Below, one piece after another: positions 1 through 5,859 of a stretch of DNA of 14,290 nt. Each line of letters begins with the position of its first letter. Position 1 is the first letter of the stretch. The translations under genes were made by a program, and so were the position numbers. The stretch is from Chloroflexota bacterium (GTDB lineage: Bacteria; Chloroflexota; Dehalococcoidia; Lucifugimonadales; Lucifugimonadaceae). The DNA is taken from NCBI GenBank assembly GCA_016189845.1, contig JACPRT010000121.1, positions 1-14,290 on the forward strand. Reading direction: 5' to 3'. The notes beneath the pieces were generated by a model, which did not search any database, was not told the origin of the DNA, and saw only the letters and a program-made list of their open reading frames with translations.

Positions 1-294
1 GGTGAGCACCGATATCGCAGCCGCGCCGGCCTCGCAGTAGACGTCCGCCTGCAGGACCGGGTCCAGGTCGAGTTGCAGCTCGCCACCCGAAGGGGATGCC
101 CGCTTCATCTCCGCGATCAGGGCGACCCCGGGCCGTCGCAGCGCGCCCGAAAACTTCAGCGGCGGAGGCATGTCGGCGATCCGGGCCCGAAGCTCCCCAA
201 GGGGCACGTCGCTCTTTTGCCTCGCAACCACGTATTCCTTGACCGCGACGATACGGTCGAGGACCGTGCCGGTGCGAGGATTCGCGCCGCTCAT
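1..294 (-). CDS. trpC: Indole-3-glycerol phosphate synthase, N-terminal part (runs off left edge)
   Basis: This enzyme closes the indole ring, converting carboxyphenylamino-deoxyribulose phosphate to indole-3-glycerol phosphate, the fourth step of tryptophan synthesis in the cytoplasm. Only the first 98 codons are present. Visible family signatures are the substrate-binding strand ALIAEMKRASPSGG (family pattern IAEiKraSPSkG, containing the catalytic lysine) and, near the truncated end, the pattern DPVLQADVYCEAGAAAISVLT-like strand-helix-strand of the TIM barrel. The start ATG overlaps the trpD stop as ATGA, so translation is probably coupled to trpD; I see no separate Shine-Dalgarno sequence. 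It is the last visible gene of the trpS-trpEGDC operon, and the remaining trp genes (trpF, trpB, trpA) may follow beyond the window. The truncation is due to the window edge, not decay. Confidence 0.93.
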   Translation of the reverse strand, partial: MSGANPRTGTVLDRIVAVKEYVVARQKSDVPLGELRARIADMPPPLKFSGALRRPGVALIAEMKRASPSGGELQLDLDPVLQADVYCEAGAAAISVLT

Positions 295-1343
295 GAGAGC
301 TTTTGGCTCAGCGTGACCAGCGCTTCGAGCCTGGCACGGGCCGCGCCAGAATCGATCGATTTCATCGCCAGGTCGGCGCCCTCCTGAAAGCTGCTCGCCC
401 GTCCCCCTGCGACCAGCGCCGCCGCTGCGTTCACGACGACCGCGGTCCGCTGCGACCGGTCCGGGCCCGGCGGGTGGTTGTGCCCGCCGCCCTTCCCGGC
501 CAGGACCGATCTTAGGATGGCGGCCGACTGCTCGACATTGACGGCGCCCAGGTGTTCTGGCGACCCGTCGGGCAGGCCGAACGCCGCCGCGTCGGCATGC
601 CGCCTCTTGACCTCGCCGTCCTTCACCTGCCACACGGTCGACGTGCCCCGGACGGCGATCTCGTCGGAACCGTCCGCGCCGTGAACGATGAAGGCATGGT
701 CGGTGCCGAGGATCGCGAGCGCCCGCGCAACCTTGTCCGCGAGCGCCTCTTCTGCGATTCCGATCAGCTGTGTACGGGCCCCGGCGGGGTTCGTCAGCGG
801 ACCCAGGATGTTGAACACCGTTCGGATGCCGATCTCGCGCCGCACGGGCCCGACGAACTTCATGGCCGGGTGGAATGCCTGAGCGAACATGAAGCCGATT
901 CCGGCCTCGGCCAGGCAACGCTGCACACCTTCGGGGCTCAGGCCGATCTTGACTCCCAGATGCTCGAGCACGTCGGCGCTGCCCGAGGCGCTCGAAGCCG
1001 CGCGATTGCCGTGCTTAGCCACCGGCAGGCCGGCCCCAGCGACCACGAACGCCGCCGCGGTCGAGATGTTGAACGTCCTCCGGCCGTCGCCGCCTGTCCC
1101 GCACGTGTCCACGAGCGGGCCCTTGAATTCCACGTGGAGCGATTTCTCGCGCATGACGCGCGCCATTCCTGCGATCTCTTCGGGCGTTTCGCCCTTCATC
1201 CGCAGGCCGGTCAGGAATGCCCCGACCTGCGCCGGGGTGGCCTCGCCGTTCATGAGTTGCGTCATGGCCGCCGAAGATTCCTCGGCCGTGAGGTTCCGTC
1301 CGCCTACGACCGCCTGAATGGCTTCCTTGATCGAGAATGCCAT
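291..1343 (-). CDS. trpD: Anthranilate phosphoribosyltransferase
   Basis: TrpD transfers the phosphoribosyl group of PRPP to anthranilate, the second committed step of tryptophan synthesis. The 350-residue protein has the usual length. The small helical N-terminal domain is followed by the PRPP-binding glycine loop CGTGGDG at 81-87, KHGNRAASS at 110-118, the anthranilate-site region RRE...GIRTVFNILGPLTNPA around 168-187 and a metal-binding DE pair at 227-228. A Gly/His/Pro-rich stretch at about 283-299 (GKGGGHNHPPGPDRSQ) lengthens the loop before the NAAAAL helix beyond what I expect for the family. The start is 7 bases after the trpG stop, with an AGG six bases before the ATG. The stop overlaps the trpC start (ATGA). 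The spacing places it firmly in the trp operon. The assignment is secure. Confidence 0.97.
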   Translation of the reverse strand: MAFSIKEAIQAVVGGRNLTAEESSAAMTQLMNGEATPAQVGAFLTGLRMKGETPEEIAGMARVMREKSLHVEFKGPLVDTCGTGGDGRRTFNISTAAAFVVAGAGLPVAKHGNRAASSASGSADVLEHLGVKIGLSPEGVQRCLAEAGIGFMFAQAFHPAMKFVGPVRREIGIRTVFNILGPLTNPAGARTQLIGIAEEALADKVARALAILGTDHAFIVHGADGSDEIAVRGTSTVWQVKDGEVKRRHADAAAFGLPDGSPEHLGAVNVEQSAAILRSVLAGKGGGHNHPPGPDRSQRTAVVVNAAAALVAGGRASSFQEGADLAMKSIDSGAARARLEALVTLSQKLS

Positions 1344-1350
1344 GTATCGC

Positions 1351-1914
1351 CTACATCTTCAGAAAATTCGCCAGCAGCGCCTTGCCCGGCTCGGTCATGA
1401 TCGACTCCGGGTGGAACTGCACCCCTTCGACCCTCAGCCTGCGATGCCGCACTCCCATGATGATGCCGTTGTCGGTCCGTGCGCTGACCTCGAGCTCCTT
1501 CGGCACACGGTCGGGCCGTATCGCAAGCGAATGGTATCGGACCGCCTCGAACGGATTGGGCAGGGCGGCAAACACCCCTTGCCCGTCGTGGCGGATCAAC
1601 GACGTCTTGCCATGTCTGATTTCGCCCGCGCTCTCGACCACCCCGCCATAGGCGACGCCGATGCACTGATGGCCCAAGCACACGCCGAGGACCGGTACCT
1701 TCTCGCCGAAATGGCGGATCGCCTGGACCGATACGCCTGCGTTCTGCGGCGACGACGGCCCCGGCGAAACGACGACCCGCTCGGGGTTCATAAGTGACAG
1801 GTCTTCCACGGTCGCCTTGTCGTTTCGGACGACTTCGACCTCGGCGCCGAGCTCGCTCAGGTACTGGTAGAGGTTGTATGTGAAGCTGTCGTAGTTGTCG
1901 ATCAGAAGCAGCAT
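1351..1914 (-). CDS. trpG: Anthranilate synthase glutamine amidotransferase subunit
   Basis: TrpG releases ammonia from glutamine and passes it to TrpE for anthranilate formation. The 187-residue class I amidotransferase begins MLLLIDNYDSFTYNL, the family's typical N-terminus. It carries the oxyanion-hole region VVSPGPSSP (48-56), the nucleophile elbow GVCLGHQ with Cys79, and the remaining triad residues His168 and Glu170 in VQFHPES. A longer open frame extends upstream into trpE, but the start at 1914 is preferred. It gives the conserved N-terminus and has a Shine-Dalgarno-like AGGGGG six bases upstream that overlaps the trpE stop codon (TAGGGGGATCGCG-ATG). The trpE-trpG gap is only 10 bases, as expected for two subunits of one enzyme. 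It could also serve as PabA for folate synthesis, as in some bacteria; that is inference only. Confidence 0.96.
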   Translation of the reverse strand: MLLLIDNYDSFTYNLYQYLSELGAEVEVVRNDKATVEDLSLMNPERVVVSPGPSSPQNAGVSVQAIRHFGEKVPVLGVCLGHQCIGVAYGGVVESAGEIRHGKTSLIRHDGQGVFAALPNPFEAVRYHSLAIRPDRVPKELEVSARTDNGIIMGVRHRRLRVEGVQFHPESIMTEPGKALLANFLKM

Positions 1915-1924
1915 CGCGATCCCC

Positions 1925-3445
1925 CTACCGCCCCGCCGCGGCTTCGGCCTCTTCGATCGCACGGAGAGGCGCACGCATCTTGTGGAGGGACTCCTGGTAC
2001 TCGCCTTCCGGCGTGCTGTCGGCCACGACTCCGCCGCCGGCCTGCATGTGGGCCACACCGTCCTTCATGACGATCGTCCGAATCGCGATCGCCGTCTCCA
2101 TGTTGCCGGTGTAGCTGAAGAAACCGACACCTCCGGCGTACGGACCCCGCTTGTCGGGTTCCATCTCGGCGATCAGTTCCATCGCTCGCACTTTTGGTGC
2201 GCCTGAAACCGTGCCCGCGGGAAAGCCAGCCCGGAGGGCGTCGTAGGCGTCGAACTCGGGCCGGAGCTTGCCGGTCACGTGGGATACCAGGTGCATAACG
2301 TGCGAGTAGCGTTCGACATCCATCCGTTGCTCGACCTTCACGCTGCCCGGGAGGCTCACGCGGCCCACGTCATTCCTGCCCAGGTCGAGGAGCATGACGT
2401 GCTCTGCCCTCTCCTTCTCGTCGGTGCGCAGCTCCTTCTCCAGCCTCGCATCATCCTCGGGAGTGGCCCCACGTGGGCGGGTGCCGGCAATCGGGTGGAC
2501 GGCGACCTGGCCATCGACCGCCTTGACGAGCAGCTCGGGAGACGCCCCGATGATCTGAAAGCCGTCGAGTTCCAGGTAGAACATGTACGGCGACGGGTTG
2601 ACGGCCCGCAACGACCGGTAGACGTCGAACGGTCCCACGAACGTGGGGCGTTCCAAGCGCTGCGATAGCACGACCTGGATGACCTCGCCCTCAAAAATCG
2701 CCCGCTTGCCGGCCTCGATCATCCGCTCGTACGTCGCGCGGCTCATGTTGGGCTTCGCCGATTCAAACCCCGACGCCCTGCTCCGCGGCGCCGCGCCGTA
2801 ATCGGCCGCCCCCAGGGGCGAGACCACCTCGATGCGCCGCGGATCGGGCCGGCGCCTGGCCCTGTCAGGAAGCGGTCCGTCCAGCCGCTCGACCAGGGCC
2901 TCGACCCGTTCTACCGCGCCGTCGTAGGCACGTCGGGCGTTTCCGTTCACCTCGGCATGCGTGACCACCGAAATGCTGTGCTTCACGTGGTCGAAAACGA
3001 GCAGGCCGTCGGTCCTCATGAACACGGATTCGGGCGTCCCGACGCTCGCGCCCTTGAGCTGAGGCACCCGCGGCTCGAAGTGACGGACGGCGTCGTAGGA
3101 CAGGAACCCGACCGCGCCGCCGTGGAACAGCGACGGCAACCCGGGCACTCGCCCGTACCGGAACTTCGTCATGCGCGTGCGCAGGAGATCAAGCGGATCG
3201 ACCGCGCCGTCGGGCTCGCCGGGGCCGGTGCGGATCACCTCCGAAGGCTCAGCGCCGATGAAGCTGAAACGGGCGACCTGCTCTCCGCCCTCCACCGACT
3301 CCAGCAGGAATGAATAGGGCCCGCGTGCGGTCTTCAGGTACGCGGAAACCGGGGTCTCGAGGTCGGCCGAAATAGTCCGGTAGACGGGGATCAGGTTCGC
3401 GGATTTGGTCTGGGACTCGAATTCCTGGAAGTTTGGCGTGTACAT
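1925..3445 (-). CDS. trpE: Anthranilate synthase component I
   Basis: TrpE makes anthranilate from chorismate with ammonia from TrpG, the first committed step of tryptophan synthesis. At 506 residues the length is normal. Near the N-terminus LLES (47-50) followed by a Gly-containing loop is the known tryptophan feedback site, so allosteric inhibition by Trp is expected. The chorismate-binding core is complete: NPSPYMFYLEL (283-293), HPIAGTRPRG (317-326), ELRTDEKERAEHVMLLDLGRND (338-359), FPAGTVSGAPKVRAMELI (408-425), GGVGFF (438-443) and QAGGGVVADS (468-477). The ELxxDEKERAEH and QAGGG motifs favour TrpE over PabB. The start has a GAGGA Shine-Dalgarno sequence about 7 bases upstream. A 128-base gap separates it from trpS and contains the Trp-rich leader frame and hairpin described separately, so expression is probably attenuated by tryptophan. 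Confidence 0.97.
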   Translation of the reverse strand: MYTPNFQEFESQTKSANLIPVYRTISADLETPVSAYLKTARGPYSFLLESVEGGEQVARFSFIGAEPSEVIRTGPGEPDGAVDPLDLLRTRMTKFRYGRVPGLPSLFHGGAVGFLSYDAVRHFEPRVPQLKGASVGTPESVFMRTDGLLVFDHVKHSISVVTHAEVNGNARRAYDGAVERVEALVERLDGPLPDRARRRPDPRRIEVVSPLGAADYGAAPRSRASGFESAKPNMSRATYERMIEAGKRAIFEGEVIQVVLSQRLERPTFVGPFDVYRSLRAVNPSPYMFYLELDGFQIIGASPELLVKAVDGQVAVHPIAGTRPRGATPEDDARLEKELRTDEKERAEHVMLLDLGRNDVGRVSLPGSVKVEQRMDVERYSHVMHLVSHVTGKLRPEFDAYDALRAGFPAGTVSGAPKVRAMELIAEMEPDKRGPYAGGVGFFSYTGNMETAIAIRTIVMKDGVAHMQAGGGVVADSTPEGEYQESLHKMRAPLRAIEEAEAAAGR

Positions 3446-3487
3446 GGGATTCCTCGTCGTCGTATCGCTGGTTGATCCTGCAAGGTG

Positions 3488-3512
3488 AAACGGCGCGCCG
3501 GTTCAGCGCGCC
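3488..3512 (-). terminator. GC-rich hairpin at the end of the Trp leader frame; candidate attenuator
   Basis: Read on the minus strand, GGCGCGC (3512-3506) pairs perfectly with GCGCGCC (3498-3492) around a 7-base loop that contains the TGA stop of the Trp-rich leader frame. Only three T residues follow after one G, so as a factor-independent terminator it is weak. A second segment inside the leader frame, GGTGCGC (3557-3551), can pair with the same 3' arm using one G-U pair, giving two mutually exclusive folds. Location between the Trp codons and trpE supports an attenuation role; the exact mechanism (termination, Rho, or translation control) cannot be read from sequence alone. Confidence 0.45.
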
Positions 3513-3571
3513 CAGGGCCAGTACCAGTGGATGCTGCGACGATCGATTCTGCGCACCAGCGGAGGCGTCAT
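3503..3571 (-). CDS. trpL: Trp-rich leader peptide between trpS and trpE (probable trp attenuator leader)
   Basis: This 22-codon frame begins ATG ACG CCT CCG and ends with HWYWPWAR and TGA, so three of its last seven residues are Trp, all encoded by TGG within five codons (3526-3512). It lies in the only sizeable gap of the operon, directly before trpE. Clustered Trp codons in a short frame ahead of trpE are the hallmark of ribosome-mediated trp attenuation in proteobacteria and actinobacteria. The ATG begins two bases after the trpS stop (TGACGATG), so initiation is probably coupled to termination of trpS; a weak GGGA lies just upstream. A GC-rich hairpin includes the stop codon in its loop. 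The peptide itself probably has no function beyond sensing. No other Trp codons occur in the first 15 codons. The identity is inferred from position and composition, not from homology. Confidence 0.75.
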   Translation of the reverse strand: MTPPLVRRIDRRSIHWYWPWAR

Positions 3572-3573
3572 CG

Positions 3574-4608
3574 TCATTCCCACACGGTGGTGTAGCTGTC
3601 GATCCGCATGGCCGCTCGCACCTCACGCATCGTCTCCGCCGCGATCTTTCGGGTCCGCCGGGTGCCCTCCATCAGCGCGTCCTCGACGAGCTGCGGCTTG
3701 GCGGCGTATTCGTCACGCCTTGTGCGGATCGGGGCCAGGAAACGATTCAGGGCTTCGACGAGCGCCTTCTTCACTTCGACGTCGCCAACCTTGCCGGCCA
3801 CGTACCGGGCCTTGAAGTCTGCAACCTGGGCAGTGTCCTGGTTGAACGCGTCGTGGTACTCGAACAGCGGGTTGCCCTCGACGTGTCCGGGATCGGAAGC
3901 CCGCAACCGTGTCGGGTCGGTGTACATCGACATGACCTTGCGCTTGACCGTGTCGGCATCGTCGGACAGGGCGATCACATTTCCCTTGCTCTTGCTCATC
4001 TTGGCCGAACCGTCGGTGCCCCTCAGCCGGGGTATCCGGCCGATCAGCGTGTCGGGCTCCGGAAAGACCTCCGCGAACATGCGATTGAACTTGCGGGCGA
4101 TCTCGCGCGTCATCTCGACGTGGGGCGCCTGGTCGTCGCCGACCGGCACCAGGTGGGCCTTCGGAAGCAGGATGTCGGCGACCTGGCTCATCGGGTAGTT
4201 GAAGAACCCGACCGACCTGCGCTCCACGGGAAGCGCGTCCAGCTCTGACTTCAAAGTGGGATTGCGTTCGAGCATGCCCAGGGGCGTGATGAAGCTCAGC
4301 AGCATCGTCAGCTCTGCATGTTCGGGGACATAGCTCTGGATCACGAACGCAGACCGGTCCGGGTCGAGCCCGACCGCGAGCCAATCGAGCGTCACCTCCC
4401 TGACCGACTCACGGATCAGGTCGATCTCATGGAAGTGGTCGCCGAGCGCCTGGTAGTCGGCGATCAGGAAGAAGCACTCGTACTGGTCCTGCAGCCGGAG
4501 CCAGTTTTCGAGCGCGCCCACGTAGTGGCCGAGGTGGAGCGCGCCCGTTGGCCGGATCCCGGTGAGGATCCGCTTTATGGTGATCCCTGATCCAACCGAT
4601 TCAGTCAA
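3574..4608 (-). CDS. trpS: Tryptophanyl-tRNA synthetase
   Basis: TrpRS charges tRNA-Trp with tryptophan in the cytoplasm. It is a class I synthetase of 344 residues, close to the usual bacterial length of about 330. The ATP-binding HIGH-type motif is seen in GIRPTGALHLGHYVGAL (17-33), the Trp-site region GDDQAPHVEMTREIARKFN follows at 157-175, and the second ATP motif KMSKS lies at 203-207 with GTDGSAKMSKSKGN around it. The frame is open further upstream, but that part overlaps the T-box terminator. The likely start is TTG at 4608, preceded by AGGAG with a 7-base spacer; an ATG directly abutting the AGGAG is out of frame and leads to a stop after four codons. It is the first gene of a trpS-trpEGDC operon and is governed by the T-box leader. 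The penultimate codon before its end region is also Trp (TVWE). Confidence 0.96.
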   Translation of the reverse strand: MTESVGSGITIKRILTGIRPTGALHLGHYVGALENWLRLQDQYECFFLIADYQALGDHFHEIDLIRESVREVTLDWLAVGLDPDRSAFVIQSYVPEHAELTMLLSFITPLGMLERNPTLKSELDALPVERRSVGFFNYPMSQVADILLPKAHLVPVGDDQAPHVEMTREIARKFNRMFAEVFPEPDTLIGRIPRLRGTDGSAKMSKSKGNVIALSDDADTVKRKVMSMYTDPTRLRASDPGHVEGNPLFEYHDAFNQDTAQVADFKARYVAGKVGDVEVKKALVEALNRFLAPIRTRRDEYAAKPQLVEDALMEGTRRTRKIAAETMREVRAAMRIDSYTTVWE

Positions 4609-4643
4609 TGTCCATCTCCTGCGCGGCGCCGAGAAAAGTCTCC

Positions 4644-4680
4644 CGGAAAACAAAGAACCTCGCCCGTTAGGGGCGAGGTT
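4644..4680 (-). terminator. T-box transcription terminator before trpS
   Basis: On the minus strand AACCTCGCCC (4680-4671) and GGGCGAGGTT (4665-4656) form a perfect 10-bp stem with a 5-base CTAAC loop, followed by the T-rich CTTTGTTTTCC. The 5' arm is also used by the antiterminator fold of the T-box (CTCGC and CCCT, 4677-4669), making the two structures exclusive. This is the expected off state when tRNA-Trp is charged. Confidence 0.9.
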
Positions 4681-4960
4681 TCTCGCGGTGCCACCCTGCT
4701 TATCCCTCCCGACCGCAATCAGGAGGGACATCTCTTGTCGGGCACGCCCCCGATATCATCGAGGGGAGGCCCTGGGCTTCGATAACGGTGCCCTCTCCGG
4801 CTCCGGCTATTTGTCCCCACTAGACACTGGGGGCGTTCGCCGGGCGGCTCACGGGTCCATTCAGTCAGGTCCGAAAGTACCGGGATCTCACCGTCCCCGG
4901 CTCTCTGATCTTCGTGACCGAACTTACTTTTCCCGATCACAGCCGTTAGCTATGAACTCC
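4656..4960 (-). promoter_or_regulatory. T-box riboswitch, tRNA-Trp specific, controlling trpS and the trp operon
   Basis: A T-box leader binds uncharged tRNA and switches terminator to antiterminator. The conserved T-box AGGGTGGCACCGCG is at 4697-4684. The antiterminator can be drawn in full: AGGG (4697-4694) pairs with CCCT (4672-4669), then the seven-base bulge TGGCACC (4693-4687), then GCGAG (4686-4682) pairs with CTCGC (4677-4673). Stem I is closed by CGGCT (4945-4941) with AGCCG (4849-4845) and contains the typical AGAGAG and GGTGAGA distal elements. The specifier is TGG at 4859-4857 in a GAATGGACC context, matching Trp. The fourth bulge base is C (TGGC), complementary to the G73 discriminator of bacterial tRNA-Trp, an independent match. 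A TCCCTCC/GGAGGGA hairpin precedes the T-box. The transcript start near 4960 is inferred from the -10 box. Confidence 0.95.
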
Positions 4961-4965
4961 TGACG

Positions 4966-4974
4966 AGTATAGCA
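4966..4974 (-). promoter_or_regulatory. Extended -10 promoter of the trpS-trp operon
   Basis: The minus strand reads TGCTATACT, an extended -10 (TGnTATAAT-like). It lies about 6-7 bases before the inferred transcript start and just ahead of T-box stem I. No convincing -35 hexamer is found about 17 bases upstream, consistent with extended -10 promoters. The divergent lipoprotein gene begins 81 bases away on the other strand. Confidence 0.6.
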
Positions 4975-5054
4975 AAACACCGGAACAAAGCCGCCCCTGC
5001 CGGCGTCATTACTTCGATGGCAAGTTTTTCCATGGCAGTAAGAGGACGGATCCA

Positions 5055-5636
5055 ATGAACTCGATACGGTTTCGCATGGTAGCGGCAGGCCTGGCCAGCG
5101 TGGCCGTCCTGTCGCTCGCGTGCGGCAGCGAAGACGTGATGACGCCGACTCCGGGTGGTCCGGGATCGGCGACGCCGGTCGGAGGCCAGTCCGGCATCAT
5201 CTCCGGGTACGACGCGGTGTATTTCAGCTTGCGCACCGCCGGCGGCCAGGTCGAGAAGGGCGACGAACCGACTGGGAAGGAAGCGCTCTTCTCCGTCAAG
5301 GGTCGGAGCATACGAATGAATGGCCAGGGCGTGCTGGTCTACGAGTACCAGGGCGTGTCGGCGGCGGAGGACGAGGCGGGACGCATTTCGCCGGATGGTT
5401 CCGAAATTCGGAGCCCCGAAGGCAGGATCTCGCACGTCGACTGGGTCGCCTACCGCCAGGCGAATACGATCGTGCTCTACGTCGGCAACGACCCGGCCGT
5501 GCTGGGCATCCTCGGCAAGGCCCTCGGCGAACCGTTCGCGGGCGGCGGCAAGGAGTCCGAGCCCGCAACAGCGACACCACCAACTCCTGCGCCCGGTTCG
5601 ACGCCTATGAAGTCCGTCGCGAGGGCGATACCGTGA
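5055..5636 (+). CDS. Predicted secreted lipoprotein, probably cut short by a frameshift
   Basis: The protein begins with a basic n-region (MNSIRFR), a hydrophobic segment at 8-22 and LSLACGS, where Cys23 is the likely lipid-attachment site, followed by a Thr/Pro/Gly-rich linker (about 28-48). It should sit on the outer face of the membrane. The region 52-163 (GVLVYEYQG, ISPDGSEIRS, NTIVLYVGNDPAVLGILGKALGEPF) resembles a domain I recall from lipoproteins of Chloroflexota; its function is unknown to me. The start has AGAGGA eight bases upstream. After about residue 168 codon use changes sharply: third positions lose G/C and the frame soon ends, while the overlapping frame one base back becomes strongly coding (next entry). 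So the last 25 residues are probably not native. It is transcribed divergently from trpS. Confidence 0.75.
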   Translation: MNSIRFRMVAAGLASVAVLSLACGSEDVMTPTPGGPGSATPVGGQSGIISGYDAVYFSLRTAGGQVEKGDEPTGKEALFSVKGRSIRMNGQGVLVYEYQGVSAAEDEAGRISPDGSEIRSPEGRISHVDWVAYRQANTIVLYVGNDPAVLGILGKALGEPFAGGGKESEPATATPPTPAPGSTPMKSVARAIP

Positions 5637-5800
5637 GAGTTGCAGTCAACAACCGTGTCCCGAGCGGCGCGGTCGCGTGCGCTCAGGTGTACGGCACGGT
5701 TGAGAACTCGATTGCCATAGGGAACGGCAACGATTTCGAAAAGGGACGCTTGATAACAGTCCTGGTGAACGACAAGAAGACGACGTTCGTGGCGCAGTAG
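5561..5800 (+). pseudogene. Out-of-frame C-terminal continuation of the lipoprotein gene
   Basis: From about 5561 the frame one base back from the upstream gene reads ARNSDTTNSCARFDAYEV and ends KKTTFVAQ before TAG at 5798-5800. Nearly all codons from 5564 to 5620 end in G or C in this frame, unlike the upstream gene's own frame there. The segment (C-x-R-F-D-x-Y, GDTVRVAVNNRVPSG, CAQVYGTVE, ITVLVNDKKTTF) looks like a compact beta-rich extracellular domain. A GTG at 5633 overlaps the upstream TGA (GTGA), but starting there would discard the first part of the domain. A one-base deletion, real or an assembly error, is the simplest reading; no classical -1 slippery heptamer is present at the junction. 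Confidence 0.6.
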
Positions 5801-5804
5801 CCCT

Positions 5805-5810
5805 TATAAT
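5805..5810 (+). promoter_or_regulatory. Consensus -10 box upstream of pheS
   Basis: TATAAT, a perfect match to the sigma-70 -10 consensus, lies 49 bases before the pheS ATG and immediately after the preceding gene's stop. No clear -35 hexamer is visible at the normal distance. No T-box elements are found in the short leader that would follow, so pheST does not appear to share the control seen at trpS. Confidence 0.5.
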
Positions 5811-5859
5811 TGGCCTTCGCCGGAATTCGTAACGGCCCCCTCGCTAGCCAGGGTGACCG

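Noticed and set aside
552..1400. Long open frame on the plus strand opposite trpD
   Set aside because: It is antisense to a clear trpD gene; it has no recognisable motifs, and long antisense frames are expected in GC-rich coding DNA.
1915..2058. Upstream start for trpG inside trpE
   Set aside because: The extra residues are Arg/Ser-rich and non-conserved; the conserved amidotransferase N-terminus begins at 1914 with its own ribosome-binding site.
3488..3512. Strong intrinsic terminator isolating trpS from trpE
   Set aside because: The stem is only 7 bp and the T tract is three bases long; it is better viewed as a conditional attenuator element, so the operon is kept continuous.
3433..4248. 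Long plus-strand open frame opposite trpS and the leader region
   Set aside because: It lies antisense to trpS with all its catalytic motifs and shows no family signature or ribosome-binding site.
4609..4731. N-terminal extension of trpS from an upstream ATG at 4731
   Set aside because: It would translate the T-box and its terminator; the TTG at 4608 has the ribosome-binding site and gives the family length.
4609..5054. tRNA gene or other RNA gene in the trpS-lipoprotein gap
   Set aside because: The structure is fully explained by T-box stem I, the stem III hairpin, the antiterminator and the terminator; there is no tRNA cloverleaf. The rest of the gap holds only the divergent promoter area.
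5541..5570. Programmed -1 frameshift site in the lipoprotein gene
   Set aside because: No X-XXY-YYZ slippery heptamer is found at the junction, only GGC repeats; a deletion or sequence error is simpler.
5633..5800. Separate small gene starting at GTG 5633, overlapping the lipoprotein stop as GTGA
   Set aside because: The coding signal and domain-like sequence of that frame begin well before the GTG, so a frameshifted continuation fits better.
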